From Pseudoalteromonas arabiensis (GTDB lineage: Bacteria; Pseudomonadota; Gammaproteobacteria; Enterobacterales; Alteromonadaceae): 64,000 nt of DNA. The first letter of the stretch is position 1. Each line of letters begins with the position of its first letter. The position numbers and the translations under genes are program-made. Under the pieces are notes generated by a model. It made no database searches and had not been told where the DNA came from. It saw nothing but the letters and a program-made list of their open reading frames with translations. Shown piece after piece: positions 56,688-64,000 of this stretch. Where the stretch lies: contig NZ_LRUF01000025.1 in NCBI RefSeq assembly GCF_001550155.1, forward strand, positions 1 through 64,000, given 5' to 3'.

Positions 56688-57563
56688 AAAGCCGTCTACC
56701 TCTTTGAGCAGCCGCTCGTGTTGTTCAGGCTCAGTGGGTAAGCCAAACAGTTCCCTTTGACGATAATCGTACTTTGCATGGCGTTTTACCCAGCGCTTTC
56801 GCTCATAAGCACTGTGTACGATATCTTGATTACCCTCACTGTAAAATATATCCAGTAGCGGTGGGCTGATTGTCGATAGTGTTGCGTTAAGGTGCTGGTT
56901 TCGCTCACCATTTGGTAAATAACCACTTAGGCTGATAAATGCGTTTACACTGGTATTAGGGAAACTGGCGTAATGTTCAATTAATAGCCCTGCGCTGGCA
57001 CCTTGTGCAAGGACAATAATAGCGCCTTGTTCATCTAAGGCATTATTATAGAGCGCATTAAAGCGAGTAATTAGTTTGAGCTTATAGTCATTGAGTACAG
57101 CATCACTAATTGTTGGAGTTGCAGAGGCGAAGTGAGGAGTTTGCTCTTTTGGCTCTGTTGATGCTGTCGCAGTGTCACTTTGTGTATTGTTTGATTGTGT
57201 ATCCGTGTCAGCAGGATGCCAATCTATATCAGGCATCGTCATGGCTGAAGTGGCATAACCTAAGTCATTAAGCTGTTTACGTAGAAAGTTTAGGCCAGTA
57301 TTACTGGTCGGCGGGTGTTGCCAATCTGGAATGATTAAAACCACTCCTCGTTGAGTTGCCGCCATCGATTGACGATAAAGACAGATAAACTCATCATCAC
57401 CAGCAAGCAAGGTACGCACCTCACCATCAGGAATAAAGCGCTGAATATCGTTACTAACGATACTTGACCAAGGTGTTGGTTGAATGAAGTCGAGTGCACT
57501 TACATTGCTTATAAACGCAAAACTAGTGGCGTAAAGTAATGTATTTAATGCTCTTGAAGTCAT
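56670..57563 (-). CDS. DUF3530 family exported protein
   Basis: A 297-residue protein with a signal peptide (cleaved near VSA-LD) and an alpha/beta-hydrolase-like layout. VLIIPDWQHPP and LAQGASAGLL resemble hydrolase core strands, but the nucleophile elbow is not a canonical GxSxG. A Thr/Ser/Asn-rich low-complexity insert lies at about residues 118-145. The family is DUF3530, of unknown function. It overlaps djlA by 18 bp, and a hairpin sits over its start. Confidence 0.8.
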   Translation of the reverse strand: MTSRALNTLLYATSFAFISNVSALDFIQPTPWSSIVSNDIQRFIPDGEVRTLLAGDDEFICLYRQSMAATQRGVVLIIPDWQHPPTSNTGLNFLRKQLNDLGYATSAMTMPDIDWHPADTDTQSNNTQSDTATASTEPKEQTPHFASATPTISDAVLNDYKLKLITRFNALYNNALDEQGAIIVLAQGASAGLLIEHYASFPNTSVNAFISLSGYLPNGERNQHLNATLSTISPPLLDIFYSEGNQDIVHSAYERKRWVKRHAKYDYRQRELFGLPTEPEQHERLLKEVDGFLRRLF

Positions 57564-57631
57564 GCCGATATCCTAACTGAAGTCTAATTAGACTATCGGC
57601 ACCTCATGCTAAATATTTAGCAATATTATTG

Positions 57632-58285
57632 TTAAAACTCAGGCGTGGCTTCAAAAACCATTTCTTTACCACTGACAGGGTGAGCCAAACTGAGCATTTC
57701 TGCATGCAGTTGCAGTCTTGGCGCCATCGCTAATGCTGCTGGGTGGGCGTACAGTCTATCCCCTAAAATAGGATGGCCTAAAGACAGCATATGAACACGT
57801 AATTGATGCGAGCGCCCAGTAATTGGAGTGAGCTCTACACGAGTTGCATTGTCTTCATGCTCAAGCACTTTAAAATGAGTTAATGAAGGTTTGCCATTGT
57901 CATGGTCAACCATCTGCTTTGGACGATTAGGCCAATCACAAATAAGAGGTAAATCCACTGAGCCAGTTGGTTGTTCGAGTTTACCAAACACGCGTGCAAT
58001 ATAACGTTTAGCGGTTTTTCTATCTTGAAATTGCATGCTTAAGTTACGATGCGCTTCTTTGTGCATTGCTAAACAAATAATTCCCGAGGTTGCCATATCT
58101 AAGCGGTGCACAATTTTTGCTGTTGGAAATACGCGATTAACCCGTGCAATTAGGCAGTCGGCGTGTTTTGGATCTTTCCCTGGTACAGTGAGTAAGCCGC
58201 TTGGTTTATTCACAATAAGCAAGTCATCGTCTTGATAAACAATACTTAAATAAGGTGTCATTGGGGGATTATAATTGAGTAACAC
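57632..58285 (-). CDS. rluA: 23S rRNA/tRNA pseudouridine synthase RluA
   Basis: A 217-residue pseudouridine synthase with the catalytic Asp in HRLDMATSG, plus DLPLICDWPNRPKQ and PITGRSHQLRVHM. Length and the NYNPP start match E. coli RluA, which modifies U746 of 23S rRNA and U32 of tRNAs. The start is GTG, chosen by that alignment. rapA lies just upstream, as in E. coli. Confidence 0.93.
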   Translation of the reverse strand: MLLNYNPPMTPYLSIVYQDDDLLIVNKPSGLLTVPGKDPKHADCLIARVNRVFPTAKIVHRLDMATSGIICLAMHKEAHRNLSMQFQDRKTAKRYIARVFGKLEQPTGSVDLPLICDWPNRPKQMVDHDNGKPSLTHFKVLEHEDNATRVELTPITGRSHQLRVHMLSLGHPILGDRLYAHPAALAMAPRLQLHAEMLSLAHPVSGKEMVFEATPEF

Positions 58286-58382
58286 AGCCAGCCTCGATGA
58301 TTTTCTAGAGCGCTATTTTAAAGGAGCTGAGAGAGTTACACAAATGTTGATGGCAGTGCTTCGAAGGTAACTCCACGCTCAT

Positions 58383-58412
58383 AAAAACGCGATGTGAAAG
58401 CACACCGCGTTT
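58383..58412 (-). terminator. Terminator after rapA
   Basis: On the minus strand AAACGCGGTGTG and CACATCGCGTTT pair (one G-U) around CTTT, followed by T residues. Confidence 0.85.
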
Positions 58413-58431
58413 ATGATTGTCAGCTTAAAGC

Positions 58432-61326
58432 TTAGTGCGAAACCACAATCAAACGAATGGCATCCAATTTAACTTGGGCTTTTTCGATATAAGTCGTCAG
58501 TTCACTGCGCTGTTTATCAAAAAAGTTAAGCTCTTCATCACGAATATTCGGATTGATTTGCTTAAGAGCGGCTAAGCGCGATTGTTCCTCAGCAAGTGCC
58601 GTTTGCATTTTTTCTAACGACGCAGCACGAAGTGCCTCAAGCTTGGTTTGTGCCATGCCTTGTGCGCTGGTGATCATTGGGTGAATAGCGCTTTGTAAAG
58701 CACTGGCTAACTTACTTGCTGTTTGACGGCCCACCGCTGATAGTTGCTGATTAAACGCGTCAAAGGCGACATTGTCAGCTAAGTTATTACTGCCTTTGTC
58801 TAGCAAAATACGAATAGGTGTAGGCGGTAAAAAACGCCCCACTTGTAGTGCTTTAGGTGCCATAGCTTCAGCAATGAAAATAAGCTCAACAAAGAAGGTA
58901 CCAGCAGGTAACTTTTTGTTTTTCAGTAGTGCAACAGACGCTGTACCAAAGTCATCATCACAAATCATATCTAAGCTGCCTTGCACCATAGGGTGATCCC
59001 AACTGATGAAATGCGCGTCTTCTTGCGAAAGCGACGTACTACGGTCAAATGTCACTGTAATGCCATCATCTTTCAAACATGGGAAAGATGGGTTTAGCAT
59101 GTGCTCTGTTGGTTTTAAGATAATGGTGTTTTCACCTTTGTCTTCTTGGCTTACGCCGAAGGTGTCGAACACATTAATCATATAGCTTGGCAACGTGAAT
59201 TGATCATCTAGTTCTTCAATATCAGCAACTAGGCTCTCAGCACGCCCTTGACCACTAGAATGCAGCTCTAATAAGCGGTCACGACCACTTTCCATTTGTT
59301 TACGCAGCTGAGCATTTTGCTTAGCTACTTGCTCTAGAAGTGGCTCAAGCTCTTCTTCGTCACAATTATGAGAGCCAACAAACTCAAGTAATTCTTCACC
59401 AAACTCTTTATACAGCATTTGGCCTGTTGTTGAGGTTGTTTCAAACGCATCAAGGCCTTCATTGTACCAACGTAATAGAACTTCTTGTGCAGTGTTTTCG
59501 AAATACGGCACATGAATATTTACGTCTTGGGTTTGACCAATACGGTCAAGACGACCGATGCGTTGCTCTAACAAATCAGGGTTAAGAGGTAAATCAAATA
59601 ATACTAAATGGTGCGAGAACTGGAAGTTACGCCCCTCTGAACCAATTTCAGAACACAGTAGAATTTGCGCGCTGTCGTACTCATCGGCAAAGAATGCTGC
59701 CGCACGGTCACGCTCAACGATTGACATTCCTTCGTGGAAAACAGACGCTTTGATTGCTTCACGCTCACGCAAAATTTGTTCAAGGCTAATAGCGGTTTCA
59801 GCTTTAGCACAGATAAGTAAGACCTTTTCGTGCTTAAGTGTTTTTAATGTCTCGATTAGCCAATCAACACGTGGATCAAATGCCCCCCAACTGGCATTTT
59901 CGCCTTCAAACTCTTGGAAAATCTTTTCCGGGAACAGTGCACGCAATGCGGTTAGTTCGGCGTTTTGAATACCCCCCATATTGCCCAAAACGGAGATAGC
60001 TGTTTTATATTGCTTCGGCATGGCCATAGGGTAGGCATGAAGTTTACGGCTAGGGTAGCCATCGATGCCGCTACGGCTATTTCTAAATAAAATACGTCCC
60101 GTGCCGTGACGGTCTAATAGCATAGATAAAATTTCGTTACGGGCAGCTTCATCACCTTGCTCTGCACTTGCAAGTAATTCGCTGATGTCTGTTTCTTTTA
60201 AGAGTGCTTTTAACGCGTTACGTGATGCATCAACCAAGCCTTTTTCAGCAAGGAGTTGGTTAGCAGCTTCAGCAACATCTTTGTAGTTACTTTCTTCTTC
60301 AACAAACGCATCGTAGTCGTAGAAACGATCAGGATCGAGTAATTGCAAACGTGCAAAGTGACTGCGGTGACCAAGTTGATCGGGTGTCGCTGTTAGTAAA
60401 ATAAGCCCCGGAATGTCTTGGCTCAACTCTGCCATACGTTGGTATTCAGTGCTTGGTTTACCATTATTAATACTTAGGTGATGAGCTTCATCAACGACCA
60501 GTAAGTCCCAGTCAGCCAGTGTAGCTTGTTCAAACCAGCGCTTTTTCTTGCTTAAAAACTCAAGGCTAGTAAGTACTAACTGTTCGGTTTCAAATACGTT
60601 TGGCGAGTCTGCAAATGCTTCGTCACAGCGTTCTTCATCAAAAATAGAAAAGCGTAGGTTAAAACGACGTAGCATTTCAACAAGCCATTGATGCTGTAAG
60701 TTTTCAGGCACGACAATTAACACTCTGCTTGCGCGGCCTGTAATGATTTGCTGATGTAAAATCATGCCCGCTTCAATGGTTTTACCAAGGCCAACTTCAT
60801 CTGAAAGTAATACACGGGGTGCGAAGCGCTTACCTACCTCTTGAGCAATATACAGCTGGTGAGGAATAAGATTGGCACGCTGACCAATTAAGCCCTTAAG
60901 GGGGGATTGTTGGCGCTCAAACTGGTGTTGCCAAGTTTGGTAGCGAAGAGTGTAACGATCAAAGCGGTCTACTTGACCGGCGAATAAACGGTCTTGTGGT
61001 TTATTAAATTTGATAAAGTGATCTAAAAAGGTTTCTTTTAATTGTGCTTTCTCACCGTTGTCAGTACGAATACCGTGGTAGCACAATAAATCACCTTGTT
61101 CTTCAACAGACTCAACTTCAAGTTCCCATTCTTCAACGCTGCGAATAGTATCACCCGGATTGAATGCAACACGAGTAACAGGCGCTTCAGTTAAAGAGTA
61201 AACACGGTTTTCTCCACTGGCAGGAAATAAAATGCTGACCTGACGGCCTTCAAGGGCAACAACGGTGCCTAATCCTAAATCTGACTCTGTATCACTGATC
61301 CAACGTTGACCTAAGGAAAAATTCAT
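58432..61326 (-). CDS. rapA: RNA polymerase-associated ATPase RapA
   Basis: A 964-residue Swi2/Snf2 protein that recycles RNA polymerase after transcription. It has N-terminal Tudor-like domains (FSLGQRWISDTESDLGLGTV), Walker A LSDEVGLGKT, the DEAH box VVDEAHH, the helicase C region (SEIGSEGRNFQF and LEQRIGRLDRIGQ) and a long C-terminal part. The length matches E. coli (968). Confidence 0.97.
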   Translation of the reverse strand: MNFSLGQRWISDTESDLGLGTVVALEGRQVSILFPASGENRVYSLTEAPVTRVAFNPGDTIRSVEEWELEVESVEEQGDLLCYHGIRTDNGEKAQLKETFLDHFIKFNKPQDRLFAGQVDRFDRYTLRYQTWQHQFERQQSPLKGLIGQRANLIPHQLYIAQEVGKRFAPRVLLSDEVGLGKTIEAGMILHQQIITGRASRVLIVVPENLQHQWLVEMLRRFNLRFSIFDEERCDEAFADSPNVFETEQLVLTSLEFLSKKKRWFEQATLADWDLLVVDEAHHLSINNGKPSTEYQRMAELSQDIPGLILLTATPDQLGHRSHFARLQLLDPDRFYDYDAFVEEESNYKDVAEAANQLLAEKGLVDASRNALKALLKETDISELLASAEQGDEAARNEILSMLLDRHGTGRILFRNSRSGIDGYPSRKLHAYPMAMPKQYKTAISVLGNMGGIQNAELTALRALFPEKIFQEFEGENASWGAFDPRVDWLIETLKTLKHEKVLLICAKAETAISLEQILREREAIKASVFHEGMSIVERDRAAAFFADEYDSAQILLCSEIGSEGRNFQFSHHLVLFDLPLNPDLLEQRIGRLDRIGQTQDVNIHVPYFENTAQEVLLRWYNEGLDAFETTSTTGQMLYKEFGEELLEFVGSHNCDEEELEPLLEQVAKQNAQLRKQMESGRDRLLELHSSGQGRAESLVADIEELDDQFTLPSYMINVFDTFGVSQEDKGENTIILKPTEHMLNPSFPCLKDDGITVTFDRSTSLSQEDAHFISWDHPMVQGSLDMICDDDFGTASVALLKNKKLPAGTFFVELIFIAEAMAPKALQVGRFLPPTPIRILLDKGSNNLADNVAFDAFNQQLSAVGRQTASKLASALQSAIHPMITSAQGMAQTKLEALRAASLEKMQTALAEEQSRLAALKQINPNIRDEELNFFDKQRSELTTYIEKAQVKLDAIRLIVVSH

Positions 61327-61510
61327 ATATGTCTCATCTATGAAGAAAAAAGGCGGCTATGTTACCTGTATCGTCTTGGTACTTCAAGGCAGTAAACTTG
61401 CCTTATACAATTAAATTTAGTCAATTATTTAAAGTTATTTTTTTGGTTGAAATTTGTATGTATTTTAACCGCTTAAATAATTGTAATTTTAGCTGTCATA
61501 AAAAAGACTT

Positions 61511-61540
61511 TTGCTACAAATAGACTAGACTGAGTATATA
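61511..61540 (+). promoter_or_regulatory. Possible promoter of the PIN-PhoH gene
   Basis: TTGCTA and TATATA are separated by 18 bases, about 85 bp before the gene. The remainder of the 299-bp rapA spacer is AT-rich with no other clear signal. Confidence 0.35.
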
Positions 61541-61625
61541 CCTAACAAATAAATAACAGGTTCAATTCCCGCTTGTTTAGTTACTTGGGTATAGCATAAA
61601 AATCATAAAACGTAAGGAAAGTGCT

Positions 61626-63023
61626 ATGGAAAAAGCTTCGAACCTTGATAGTAAAATGTATGTGCTCGATACCAATGTATTACTCCACGAACCCCTCGCT
61701 TATTTATCTTTCCAAGAACATGATGTTGTTATCCCCATGACAGTATTAGAAGAGCTCGACCACATTAAAGATAGAAAACATGATGTCAGCCGTGATGCTC
61801 GTGTTGCTATTCGTGGTTTAGATGAAGTGTTAAAAGATGCCTCTCCAGAGCAAATGTTACAGGGGGTGGCGTTACCCAGTAATAAAAAAGCGAAAGTTCA
61901 GTCCCGAGGTCGACTTATTATTGTTAACGACCACTTATTTGCAGACAGTATTTCTGGTTTACCAGGCAACGAAAATGATCACCGTATTATCAATTGTGCG
62001 GTGCATCTACAAAAACAGCACAGTGACAGCAAGGTGGTGCTGGTTACGAAAGACATCAATATGCGACTCAAAGCCAAAGGGGCAGGGCTTAAATTTGTTG
62101 AAGATTACAGAACTGATCAGCTGATTGATGACATCGCCTTACTGACCAGTGGCTATAAAAAAATAGAAGGCGATTTTTGGCAACAGGTAGGAGAATGCGA
62201 AACTGAGCAACAAGGGCGGGACACTTATCACCATGTAGCAAAAAATACCATCAGTGACGTATTTTGTAATGAATACATTCTTGATAGTAGCGATCACTTT
62301 GCTGCGCGAGTAAAAAGTTATGATGATAAACAAATCACGTTAAAAGATATCAGTGTTGAGCGCCTGATGAGCCACACGGCATGGGGAGTAAAGCCAAAAA
62401 ATGTTTATCAAGGTATGGCGCTCGATGCCTTACTTGACCCAAGTATTGAGTTGGTTATTTTAACTGGCCCCGCAGGCTGTGGTAAAACACTACTTGCGCT
62501 TGCCAGTGCCCTTGAAATGATTATTGAAAAAGGCATTTACGACAAAGTTATCGTCACCCGTAACACACCAGAAATTGCTGAATCTATCGGCTTCTTACCA
62601 GGTACAGAAGAAGAGAAGATGGCTCCTTGGCTGGCTGCTATTACGGACACTTTAGAGGTATTACATAGAGGTGACGAGAATCCTATTTCGAGCCGTAATT
62701 ACATTATGGAAAAGGCCAACGTGCAATTTAAATCGGTGAACTTTATGCGTGGCCGCAGTATTCAAAATGCCGTGGTGATTTTAGATGAAAGCCAAAACTT
62801 AACAGCTTCACAACTAAAGACCATTATTACCCGTTGCGGTGAAGGAACCAAGCTTATATGTTCAGGTAATTTGGCGCAAATTGATAGTAACTACCTGACC
62901 CCAGTTACCTCAGGCTTAACTTACATTGTTGAACGCTTTAAAGACTTTGAGGGAAGTGCTACCGTCAACTTAAACGGCGTTGTCCGTAGTCGCTTGGCAA
63001 GCTTTGCCGAAGAAAATTTATAA
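61626..63023 (+). CDS. PIN-PhoH family ATPase
   Basis: A 465-residue fusion of an N-terminal PIN nuclease domain (about 10-150, YVLDTNVLLHEP with further acidic residues) and a C-terminal PhoH ATPase (about 245-460: Walker A GPAGCGKT, Walker B VVILDESQN, GNLAQID). Such PhoH2-type proteins are thought to be RNA-dependent nuclease-helicases. The start follows AAGGAAAGTGCT. It is a single gene, divergent from rapA. Confidence 0.9.
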   Translation: MEKASNLDSKMYVLDTNVLLHEPLAYLSFQEHDVVIPMTVLEELDHIKDRKHDVSRDARVAIRGLDEVLKDASPEQMLQGVALPSNKKAKVQSRGRLIIVNDHLFADSISGLPGNENDHRIINCAVHLQKQHSDSKVVLVTKDINMRLKAKGAGLKFVEDYRTDQLIDDIALLTSGYKKIEGDFWQQVGECETEQQGRDTYHHVAKNTISDVFCNEYILDSSDHFAARVKSYDDKQITLKDISVERLMSHTAWGVKPKNVYQGMALDALLDPSIELVILTGPAGCGKTLLALASALEMIIEKGIYDKVIVTRNTPEIAESIGFLPGTEEEKMAPWLAAITDTLEVLHRGDENPISSRNYIMEKANVQFKSVNFMRGRSIQNAVVILDESQNLTASQLKTIITRCGEGTKLICSGNLAQIDSNYLTPVTSGLTYIVERFKDFEGSATVNLNGVVRSRLASFAEENL

Positions 63024-63036
63024 CTTGCCAGCAGAT

Positions 63037-63072
63037 CCTTGCCTCGTTAATCTAGAAAGTTCCGAGGCAAGG
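63037..63072 (+). promoter_or_regulatory. Hairpin over a ribosome binding site
   Basis: A 10-bp stem (CCTTGCCTCG / CGAGGCAAGG) encloses 16 bases. Its 3' arm holds the GAGG/AAGG Shine-Dalgarno of the following sensor gene. It may also stop transcription from the PhoH gene, although no T run follows. Confidence 0.5.
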
Positions 63073-63076
63073 TACT

Positions 63077-64000
63077 TTGAAGCTAGTGAACTTTTTACCA
63101 CTTAAACGTTATTACCGCTCTATCACTGTCGCACTGATTGTGCCATTGTTAGTGGCGTTTTTTTTATGCTTGCATTTGTACGACTTAAAACTTGAGCGTG
63201 CAATTGAGAATCGCCACAGCAGCTTTAATAATATTTCAGCTCAACTGAGCCATGCAATGAGCGCTGCCGATGGGCTGATTGATACTATGTTTACATTGTA
63301 CGAGCAGCCTTTATCATATGATTTTGACCCAAGCTGGACTAAAAATGTCAACCAATTTGAGCATTACTATTATCAGCCAGTTGGTGATGAAATTGGCGAA
63401 ATAGTTGGACAGGGTAAGTTTGCTTCCACTTCTTATGCACTTGAACAGTGGCGGCAGGTTATTGCATTAGGGCCTTCTTTTAATACCACACTCTCACTTA
63501 TCCAATCTTTACAAGCGGTTGCTTATGTTAATGAGCAAGGTTTTGCCTACATCAAGCGGCGTTCTACCGCAGACAGCACGTTACTAACGACAATACTCGA
63601 TAATAAACTCAAACCACAGCAATTAAACGACAACACACTTTCGTCAAGCCAAGTCGTTACTGTGAATAATCATGCTTATTTTGCAATTGGTAAAAAGCGT
63701 ACAGCCACAAGCCATGACTACATCATTTTAATTTATGATTTAGAAGCCATTTCAAATTGGTTGCAGAAAATAGCGCCCCCGCAGGGGGAGTATATTTTTA
63801 TAAATCAACATAACCAAGTTATAGCCAGCTCTGACGTGCGCTTAAATAGTGCAGTGGGTGCAGGTGATTACTGGCCTGAGCCAATGATTATTGACACTAA
63901 GCGGCCCGCAAAAAAGTCACATAGCTACTTGGTTCAAACCTCCGATAATTTGCCCATTCATACCCAGTTTTATGAATCTAAACAGGCGCTTAGTGAGCCA
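63077..64000 (+). CDS. Membrane sensor protein, 5' part only
   Basis: The frame is open from here to the window edge (308 codons), so the gene is cut. It has a basic start, a membrane helix (about 15-32, ITVALIVPLLVAFFLCLHLY) and an extracytoplasmic region of at least 270 residues with no second helix reached. This is the architecture of a sensor kinase or GGDEF protein; the output domain lies outside. TTG at 63077 is favoured by AAGG five bases upstream; GTG at 63086 is the alternative. Confidence 0.75.
   Translation, partial: MKLVNFLPLKRYYRSITVALIVPLLVAFFLCLHLYDLKLERAIENRHSSFNNISAQLSHAMSAADGLIDTMFTLYEQPLSYDFDPSWTKNVNQFEHYYYQPVGDEIGEIVGQGKFASTSYALEQWRQVIALGPSFNTTLSLIQSLQAVAYVNEQGFAYIKRRSTADSTLLTTILDNKLKPQQLNDNTLSSSQVVTVNNHAYFAIGKKRTATSHDYIILIYDLEAISNWLQKIAPPQGEYIFINQHNQVIASSDVRLNSAVGAGDYWPEPMIIDTKRPAKKSHSYLVQTSDNLPIHTQFYESKQALSEP

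Noticed and set aside
61560..61582. tRNA T-arm (GGTTCAATTCC)
   Set aside because: No matching acceptor, D or anticodon arms could be placed around it.

Overview
The window reads as chromosomal DNA of a marine gammaproteobacterium of the order Alteromonadales, most likely Pseudoalteromonas or a close relative. This is inferred from the low-to-moderate GC content, from proteins that resemble their E. coli counterparts throughout, and from classic gammaproteobacterial gene blocks: gpmI-envC-yibQ, yibN-grxC-secB-gpsA, pdhR-aceE-aceF-lpdA, argR/mdh, ispB/rplU-rpmA-obgE and lptD-surA-pdxA-rsmA-apaG-apaH. Almost every gene is housekeeping. No prophage, CRISPR array, integron or complete insertion sequence was seen. 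The novelty lies in the non-coding DNA and the repeats.

Layout. 1-300: two tandem 120-bp units that carry the 3' part of a 5S rRNA, each with its own terminator. 301-588: decayed REP-type repeats. 589-5370 (minus): gpmI, envC, an S41 protease and yibQ. 5562-7822 (plus): yibN, grxC, secB and gpsA. 7880-15309: a GGDEF/EAL protein, trmL, fieF, a lysophospholipase-like hydrolase, the cpxRA pair with a divergent cpxP/spy-like gene, and yacG. 15383-22223 (minus): type IV pilus genes (pilA, pilC, pilD, pilB) with coaE, preceded by nadC; the order is unusual and a four-unit repeat array splits pilC from pilD. 22363-25306: ampD, ampE, then a REP-associated tyrosine transposase (RAYT) set inside about 13 paired-hairpin units. 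25592-32606: pdhR and the pyruvate dehydrogenase genes. 32728-38920: tapT, a strong CsrB-like regulatory RNA on the minus strand, a Fur-type iron(III) ABC importer (fbpABC) and a Dyp-type peroxidase. 38917-44930: argR, mdh, ispB, rplU-rpmA, obgE, folA and a small exported protein. 44995-47330: a MITE-like element and a chemoreceptor. 47473-58285: apaH-apaG-rsmA-pdxA-surA-lptD facing amgK-murU-djlA, then a DUF3530 gene and rluA. 58432-64000: rapA, a PIN-PhoH protein and the start of a membrane sensor cut by the window edge.

How it fits together. Several modules deal with the cell envelope: EnvC, Cpx, SurA, LptD, AmpD/AmpE and AmgK/MurU. The pilus genes, the c-di-GMP enzyme, the chemoreceptor and the CsrB-like RNA all bear on the switch between motile and attached life. 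The two most notable features are a RAYT with its flanking GTAG-headed hairpin arrays (a self-contained REP-spreading unit, also seeded into the pilus operon and near the 5S remnants), and a roughly 480-nt CsrB-type RNA with about two dozen GGA motifs, a consensus -10, a terminator and an upstream UvrY/GacA-like site.
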